A program made the position numbers and the translations under genes. From Bacteriovoracaceae bacterium (GTDB lineage Bacteria; Bdellovibrionota; Bacteriovoracia; Bacteriovoracales; Bacteriovoracaceae), in the NCBI GenBank assembly GCA_023151145.1, contig JAKLJM010000035.1:6465-17825 (forward strand): a DNA stretch of 11,361 nt, written 5' to 3'. The stretch's first letter is position 1. Every line of letters starts with the position of its first letter. The notes beneath the pieces were generated by a model. The model was not told where the DNA came from. It ran no database searches and worked only from the letters and a program-made list of their open reading frames with translations. Positions 8,341-11,361 of the stretch are shown in pieces.

Positions 8341-8385
8341 CCCCTTGGAAGCGCGAAGCGCTCTTGGTTCTTGGGGGATTTTTTT
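8341..8385 (+). terminator. Probable rho-independent terminator of the target gene
   Basis: An imperfect hairpin pairs CCCC (8341-8344) with GGGG (within 8373-8377) and GAA (8348-8350) with TTC (8368-8370). Within it is a tight AGCGC-GAA-GCGCT stem-loop (8350-8362). Seven T residues follow at 8379-8385. It lies about 70 bp after the target stop codon and before the DGR operon. This suggests the target and the retroelement genes are transcribed separately. Internal loops make the call moderate. Confidence 0.5.
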
Positions 8386-8446
8386 GAACTATGAATTGTG
8401 ACTGAACTGAGTAGAAAAAGCTTGAGTAGTTAAACATTTCGAAAGT

Positions 8447-8506
8447 TTCCGAATTAGCACTGAGTCAGTTTTTTGATCTTTCCGAATGATTCGGAAAAAT
8501 TCGGAA
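8447..8506. promoter_or_regulatory. Phased TTC(C/G)GAA operator-like cluster in the DGR operon promoter region
   Basis: The 7-bp palindrome TTC-S-GAA occurs at 8447, 8480, 8490 and 8500, giving steps of 33, 10 and 10 bp. A related TTCGAA is at 8438. The 8479-8497 pair gives a perfect inverted repeat, TTTCCGAA-TGA-TTCGGAAA. The cluster lies 35-95 bp upstream of the first DGR gene, where the promoter should be, although I cannot place a clear -35/-10. Sites every ~10 bp face the same side of the helix, as expected for cooperative binding. The HTH protein encoded next is the obvious candidate ligand, by inference only. Confidence 0.65.
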
Positions 8507-8540
8507 AAGAACTCGCGAAGTTAAAAATTGAAAAAAATCC

Positions 8541-9230
8541 ATGGATGGAGAAGTTTTGAAAAAATCAGGTAAAGAAATAAGTGTTAAAAAAGCATCTCAA
8601 CTCCTTAATTTGAGTGAGAGAACGATCTTAAATTTCATCAAACAAAAAAAGATCGAAGCAATTAAAGTCGGGCGAGATTGGTTTATTGACTACGCTAGCT
8701 TTATCTCGTTTTCGGAAAAATATGAGTTTGAGATAGCAAACCTTTCGGAAAATTTCGGAAACATTCCGAAAAATTCGGAAAAGTTCGTAAATGTTTCGGA
8801 AAATGCGGAAACCTTTCCGAAAAGAAACAACGAAGTTAAGCTAAAAAATCACCTTCCAAGTCTTAGGGTTTATGAATTAGCCAAAAATATTATACCTCTC
8901 GAAACAATAAATCTAAAAAATCCAAATCCAATTGATGAGCGAATTCAATCACTCATATTTAGCACCCTTGAGTCCATAGGTTCAGGCTTTTACGCGTATT
9001 CTTGGGATGAAAAGAAGTTTTATTATGGGAAAGCAAGAAGTCATGCAGGTGGAGCGATGGCCTTAATGGTCGTTCACGAAAGCATACTGAATAAATGGAA
9101 GAAAACAAATTTTGAGCTAGAAGAAGTTTTAATTCCAGCTCTTGGTGCCTTGATCAAAACAGTGGAGAAAAAATCGTTAAAAGAAAAGTCTGAAGGCCGT
9201 GAACAGCGAGGAAAAAATGAAAGAACCTAA
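8541..9230 (+). CDS. Excisionase-type helix-turn-helix protein with unknown C-terminal domain, first gene of DGR operon
   Basis: The product has 229 residues. Residues ~13-59 (SVKKASQLLNLSERTILNFI...AIKVGRDWFI) match the MerR/excisionase-type HTH_17 pattern: helix-turn-helix followed by a beta wing. A polar linker (60-100) is encoded by DNA packed with TTC(C/G)GAA sites. Residues ~105-210 form a separate, probably folded domain (FYAYSWDEKKFYYGKARSHAGGAM region, then helices) that I do not recognise. The C-terminus is strongly basic/acidic. ATG 8541 lacks a ribosome site. TTG 8556, with GGAG five bases upstream, is a plausible alternative that would remove only five residues. The gene overlaps the avd-like gene, so it is co-transcribed with avd and RT. 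Likely role: DNA-binding regulator or accessory factor of the DGR. The role is inferred; the HTH call is good. Confidence 0.85.
   Translation: MDGEVLKKSGKEISVKKASQLLNLSERTILNFIKQKKIEAIKVGRDWFIDYASFISFSEKYEFEIANLSENFGNIPKNSEKFVNVSENAETFPKRNNEVKLKNHLPSLRVYELAKNIIPLETINLKNPNPIDERIQSLIFSTLESIGSGFYAYSWDEKKFYYGKARSHAGGAMALMVVHESILNKWKKTNFELEEVLIPALGALIKTVEKKSLKEKSEGREQRGKNERT
8711..8821. repeat. Phased array of TTC(C/G)GAA palindromes inside the HTH coding sequence
   Basis: Exact TTCGGAA or TTCCGAA copies start at 8711, 8744, 8754, 8764, 8774, 8795 and 8815. One-mismatch copies are at 8784 (TTCGTAA) and 8804 (TGCGGAA). Steps are 33, 10, 10, 10, 10, 11, 9 and 11 bp. The isolated site followed by a 33-bp step and ~10-bp steps copies the arrangement at 8447-8506. 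Because 10 is not a multiple of 3, successive copies fall in different reading frames and encode different residues. The repeat is therefore a property of the DNA or RNA, not of the protein. A binding array for the HTH protein is the simplest reading. Confidence 0.8.
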
Positions 9231-9585
9231 GGCCTATGTTGATTCATATCAATTAACGATTCATTTGTTTCATCGAACTAAAAATTTTCCAAAACAATTG
9301 CGACCGACACTTGGAAGAAGTATTGAGAAAGAAGCCCTTAAGCTTACACAAAATTTAAGAAAAACTTTTGTTCTACCAAATAAAGATGAAAATAAAATAC
9401 GAAAAATAAATTATTTACAAGAAGCTTCATTGTCGCTTGATGATTTAAAAGTGCTTATCCAGATGAGCTATGACTTAAAAGCGATTAATGTAGCGGCATT
9501 ATCTGAAACGACAACTTTGACTCGTGAAATAGGAAAAGAAATCGGAGGACTTTTAAAACACTTTAAGAGAGGGGGAGAACTATGA
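9217..9585 (+). CDS. avd: Avd-like DGR accessory protein (four-helix bundle)
   Basis: The 122-residue basic, almost all-helical product matches the Avd/four-helix-bundle family (related to the 23S rRNA intervening-sequence proteins). The pattern is YQLTIHLFHRTKNFPK near the N-terminus, then LGRSIEKEALKL, then two further helices ending HFKRGG. In studied DGRs, Avd forms a pentameric barrel that binds the RT and TR RNA and is needed for cDNA synthesis. I chose ATG 9217 because GAGG sits five bases upstream. The alternative GTG 9199 has poor spacing and would add six residues. It overlaps the HTH gene by 14 bp, and its TGA shares bases with the RT start (ATGA), indicating translational coupling. 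The family call rests on pattern, size and position beside a DGR-type RT. Confidence 0.88.
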   Translation: MKEPKAYVDSYQLTIHLFHRTKNFPKQLRPTLGRSIEKEALKLTQNLRKTFVLPNKDENKIRKINYLQEASLSLDDLKVLIQMSYDLKAINVAALSETTTLTREIGKEIGGLLKHFKRGGEL

Positions 9586-10538
9586 CTCTTCTTGAAGACG
9601 TATTTAATTTTGAAAACATTTTGGAATCATATAAAGCTTGTCGTCGTGGAAAAAGGGCCACCTATGGTGATCAAAAGTTTTTTACCAATTACCCCGAAAG
9701 AATTTTAGAAATACAAGATGATCTTAGAGAAAATAAATATAAGTGGGGCGAGTATCGGGAGTTTTATGTTGTTGATCCCAAAAAAAGACTTATTATGGCC
9801 GCCCCCTTTAGAGATCGAATTGTCCATCATGCCATTCATCGAGTGATTTCTCCTTATGTAGAAAAAAGACTTAGTAATTCTGTATGTGCTTGCCGATGCG
9901 GAATGGGAAATCGTTATGCGGTTCTAAAGCTTAAAGAAAAATTACAAAATCTTGACTCTCGTTATGTGATTAAACTTGACGTGAAAAAATATTTTCCATC
10001 TGTTGATCATAAAATTTTATTCAGCGATTTAAAGGAAATTCTTCCCGATGATTCCCTCGATGTTTTGCTGTGGTCTTTAATCCAAAATCATAAAGATTAT
10101 AAAGTTTTGGGGAGTGGAATACCGATTGGAAATTATACTTCTCAATTATTTGCTAACTTTTATTTATCAAAAGTTGATGATTATATTGTGAGTGCTCTTA
10201 AAGAGCATGATGAAAGGGCATTTTATATTCGCTACATGGATGATTTTTTACTCGTCGGTGCTATTAAAAATGCAACTTGTGAAATTGCCTCAATTGCGAT
10301 TACTTTAGCTGCACAAAGAAATCTTGAAATTCCAGTCTATAAAAGAGTGCATTTGAATCAAGATGCAATTCCTTTTTTAGGTTATCTCGTTGATCGAGAT
10401 TTTATCTGTCCACTTTCAAGGAATGTCAGAAAAATAAAACGAAAACTTAAAAAATTAGAAAAAACAAATATCAGAGCGAGCTACAAACAAATGGTGAAGC
10501 TTTCATATGATAATTGGGTGAATATTGGGCGAGTTTAA
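9582..10538 (+). CDS. DGR-type reverse transcriptase
   Basis: The 318-residue enzyme has the canonical polymerase motifs: KLDVKKYFPSVDH with catalytic D133, IPIGNYTSQ (residues 180-188), YMDD with catalytic D220-D221, and FLGY at 265-268. The IG...SQ motif in place of the QG...SP of group II intron and most retron RTs is a hallmark of DGR enzymes. No maturase or endonuclease domain follows. The length is close to the 328-residue BPP-1 enzyme, so it is complete. It should copy TR RNA into cDNA with frequent errors opposite adenines, together with the Avd-like protein. A strong GAGGGGGAG ribosome site precedes ATG 9582, which overlaps the avd stop by four bases. The TR begins 66 bp after its stop. 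No frameshift or missing catalytic residue is visible, so the element looks active. Confidence 0.97.
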   Translation: MTLLEDVFNFENILESYKACRRGKRATYGDQKFFTNYPERILEIQDDLRENKYKWGEYREFYVVDPKKRLIMAAPFRDRIVHHAIHRVISPYVEKRLSNSVCACRCGMGNRYAVLKLKEKLQNLDSRYVIKLDVKKYFPSVDHKILFSDLKEILPDDSLDVLLWSLIQNHKDYKVLGSGIPIGNYTSQLFANFYLSKVDDYIVSALKEHDERAFYIRYMDDFLLVGAIKNATCEIASIAITLAAQRNLEIPVYKRVHLNQDAIPFLGYLVDRDFICPLSRNVRKIKRKLKKLEKTNIRASYKQMVKLSYDNWVNIGRV

Positions 10539-10539
10539 A

Positions 10540-11361
10540 ATGAATGTTAAAAAGGTGAGAAAGACCTCCAAGGGCATTGGGATTGGCGTAATTCTACGAG
10601 AGTGTGCTGGTGCCGTCTTACGCGGTGGCAACTGGAACAACGACGTGAACACGGGCGTGTTTGCTTCGAATTTGAACAACGCTCCTACGAATACGAACAC
10701 GAACATCGGCTTCCGCTGTGTGTTCGTCCCGGGCTTTTGGGTCGAGACTGGATGGATTTTTTGGCGAGCAAGAAGTGAAAGAGCACGTTCTTTTTCATCT
10801 CGCAATTTCTTGCCTCTAGGCAACTTTAGTCTTCCTCTCCTAGGTCACACAAGTATTGAGCGATTACTCAATACTTGGGATCTAAAAAATCTGTTTTTAT
10901 TGATATTGTTTTTTTTCTCCTTTGGAGTAATTGCTCGAGAAATAGATAAAGTGAATAAAGGTGATACTATTGAGACGATCGCAAAACGAAATCTTCCTCT
11001 TGTTAGGGTATCCCATGGTAAAGATGTTGTGGGTTATGCTGAAGATATAAAGAAATGGAATCCCAATATTAAAGATTGGAAAAACCCTCCAACAAACCAA
11101 TTACTTTATGTGAATTATCCCTATCCCGAGTACATTACAAACAGTACATGGGCTCCACTTCTACCAGTTGACGAAGAATTTAATGAATTCAATAAAAAAT
11201 TTTACTTAAGTTTTGCTTATGTGACATCGAGTGCTGAATTTTCTGAGAGCAGTAAAGATTATAATGTTAAGCTAAATCAAAGCACACCCTTAATGTTTGA
11301 ACTAAAGGAAGTATTGCTGATGAAGGTAAAGAGAGATTTATGGTTGGTGGGATTCGTTGGG
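10540..11361 (+). CDS. LysM-domain secreted protein, N-terminal part, runs off right edge; start uncertain
   Basis: The frame is open from 10522 to the window end. The recognisable protein starts near 10891: a hydrophobic signal segment (LFLLILFFFSFGVIA, cleavage near 10935), then a LysM-like domain at about 10951-11115 (KGDTIETIAKRN, then IKKWNPNI, then LLYVNYP). LysM domains bind peptidoglycan. After it, alternating residues suggest the start of a beta-rich envelope domain. The only in-frame ATG is 10540, which would put the whole TR inside the protein ahead of the signal peptide. Weak alternatives are TTG 10900 or 10906, CTG 10891 and ATT 10855, none with a clear ribosome site. The native 5' end may have been lost or rearranged when the DGR module settled here. 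The domain call is fair; the start is not settled. Confidence 0.6.
   Translation, partial: MNVKKVRKTSKGIGIGVILRECAGAVLRGGNWNNDVNTGVFASNLNNAPTNTNTNIGFRCVFVPGFWVETGWIFWRARSERARSFSSRNFLPLGNFSLPLLGHTSIERLLNTWDLKNLFLLILFFFSFGVIAREIDKVNKGDTIETIAKRNLPLVRVSHGKDVVGYAEDIKKWNPNIKDWKNPPTNQLLYVNYPYPEYITNSTWAPLLPVDEEFNEFNKKFYLSFAYVTSSAEFSESSKDYNVKLNQSTPLMFELKEVLLMKVKRDLWLVGFVG
10605..10731 (+). repeat. DGR template repeat (TR)
   Basis: This is the 127-bp invariant template for VR. In the VR reading phase it encodes a lectin-like tip rich in Asn (GGNWNNDVNTGVF, then SNLNNAPTNTNTNIGFRC). Of its 27 adenines, 14 are substituted in VR, and none of its 100 non-A positions differs. The variable adenines sit in AAC/AAT and ACG codons, and only one (10620) is in a third position. 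AAY codons allow many amino-acid outcomes without creating stops, the known design of DGR templates. The last 25 bases contain no A. It lies on the same strand as the RT and downstream of it. Confidence 0.97.
10850..10877 (+). other. Perfect 11-bp hairpin downstream of TR
   Basis: CAAGTATTGAG (10850-10860) and CTCAATACTTG (10867-10877) are exact reverse complements around the six-base loop CGATTA. No immediate T-run follows, so it is not a classical terminator. It may mark the 3' boundary of the template RNA or protect it, or bind a protein as DNA. Confidence 0.7.

Larger units (their letters stand above)
10539..10877 (+). ncRNA. Candidate DGR template RNA: TR plus structured 3' spacer
   Basis: In BPP-1 the functional RNA includes TR and roughly 140 nt of downstream spacer needed to prime cDNA synthesis. 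Here 146 nt separate the TR end (10731) from the end of a strong hairpin at 10850-10877, a similar length. The spacer contains three stem-loops: 10764-10803 (imperfect, closed by GCGAG/CTCGC), 10810-10823 (TTGCC-TCTA-GGCAA) and 10850-10877 (11-bp perfect). Ends are estimates; no separate promoter is evident, so it may be the tail of the RT operon transcript. Confidence 0.5.

Noticed and set aside
8711..8821. CRISPR-like array
   Set aside because: Repeats are 7 bp with ~3-bp gaps, far too short for CRISPR repeats and spacers, and they lie in a coding sequence.
9582..10538. Group II intron or retron reverse transcriptase
   Set aside because: The IGNYTSQ motif, lack of maturase/endonuclease domains, and the A-specific TR/VR pair point to a DGR; no intron RNA structure or msr/msd-like layout was seen.
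10503..10823. 106-codon minus-strand frame over TR
   Set aside because: Antisense shadow of the TR region, like the one over VR; the sense-strand DGR explanation accounts for this DNA.
10897..11100. 67-codon minus-strand frame
   Set aside because: Antisense to the LysM-type gene, whose signal peptide and domain are recognisable on the plus strand.

Overview
The window is AT-rich bacterial DNA. It carries a complete diversity-generating retroelement (DGR): a reverse transcriptase, an Avd-like accessory protein, a template repeat (TR), and a very large target lipoprotein whose last 43 codons contain the variable repeat (VR). The fibre-like architecture of the target (lipoprotein signal, many phage-tail-fibre-type repeats) and the two-component genes suggest a Gram-negative bacterium, perhaps a Bdellovibrio/Bacteriovorax-type predator. 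That taxonomic guess is inference from style, not from a marker gene.

Layout. Positions 1-461 (minus strand) hold the N-terminal part of an unrecognised secreted protein that runs off the left edge. Positions 632-2141 carry two response-regulator genes: one receiver fused to a degenerate HD-GYP-like domain, and one stand-alone receiver. A small coiled-coil-like hypothetical gene converges on them (2136-2567, minus). A 409-bp spacer precedes the 1763-residue target gene (2977-8268). A structured spacer with a probable terminator follows, then a tight operon: helix-turn-helix protein (8541-9230), avd-like gene (9217-9585) and reverse transcriptase (9582-10538). The TR (10605-10731) follows the reverse transcriptase, then a strongly structured 3' spacer and the start of a LysM-type secreted protein that runs off the right edge.

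How it works together. VR (8139-8265) and TR (10605-10731) align over 127 bp without gaps and differ at 14 positions. All 14 are adenines in the TR. They recode ten residues of a C-type-lectin/formylglycine-generating-enzyme-like tip domain, mostly from Asn codons. By analogy with known DGRs, TR RNA would be copied by the RT-Avd complex with errors at A and the cDNA would replace VR, diversifying the binding tip of a cell-surface fibre.

The most unusual feature is a set of short palindromes, TTC(C/G)GAA. They occur in the promoter region of the DGR operon and again inside the coding sequence of its first gene, the HTH protein. Both clusters show the same layout: one isolated site, a 33-bp step, then sites every ~10 bp. 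This looks like a helically phased operator array that may control the retroelement.
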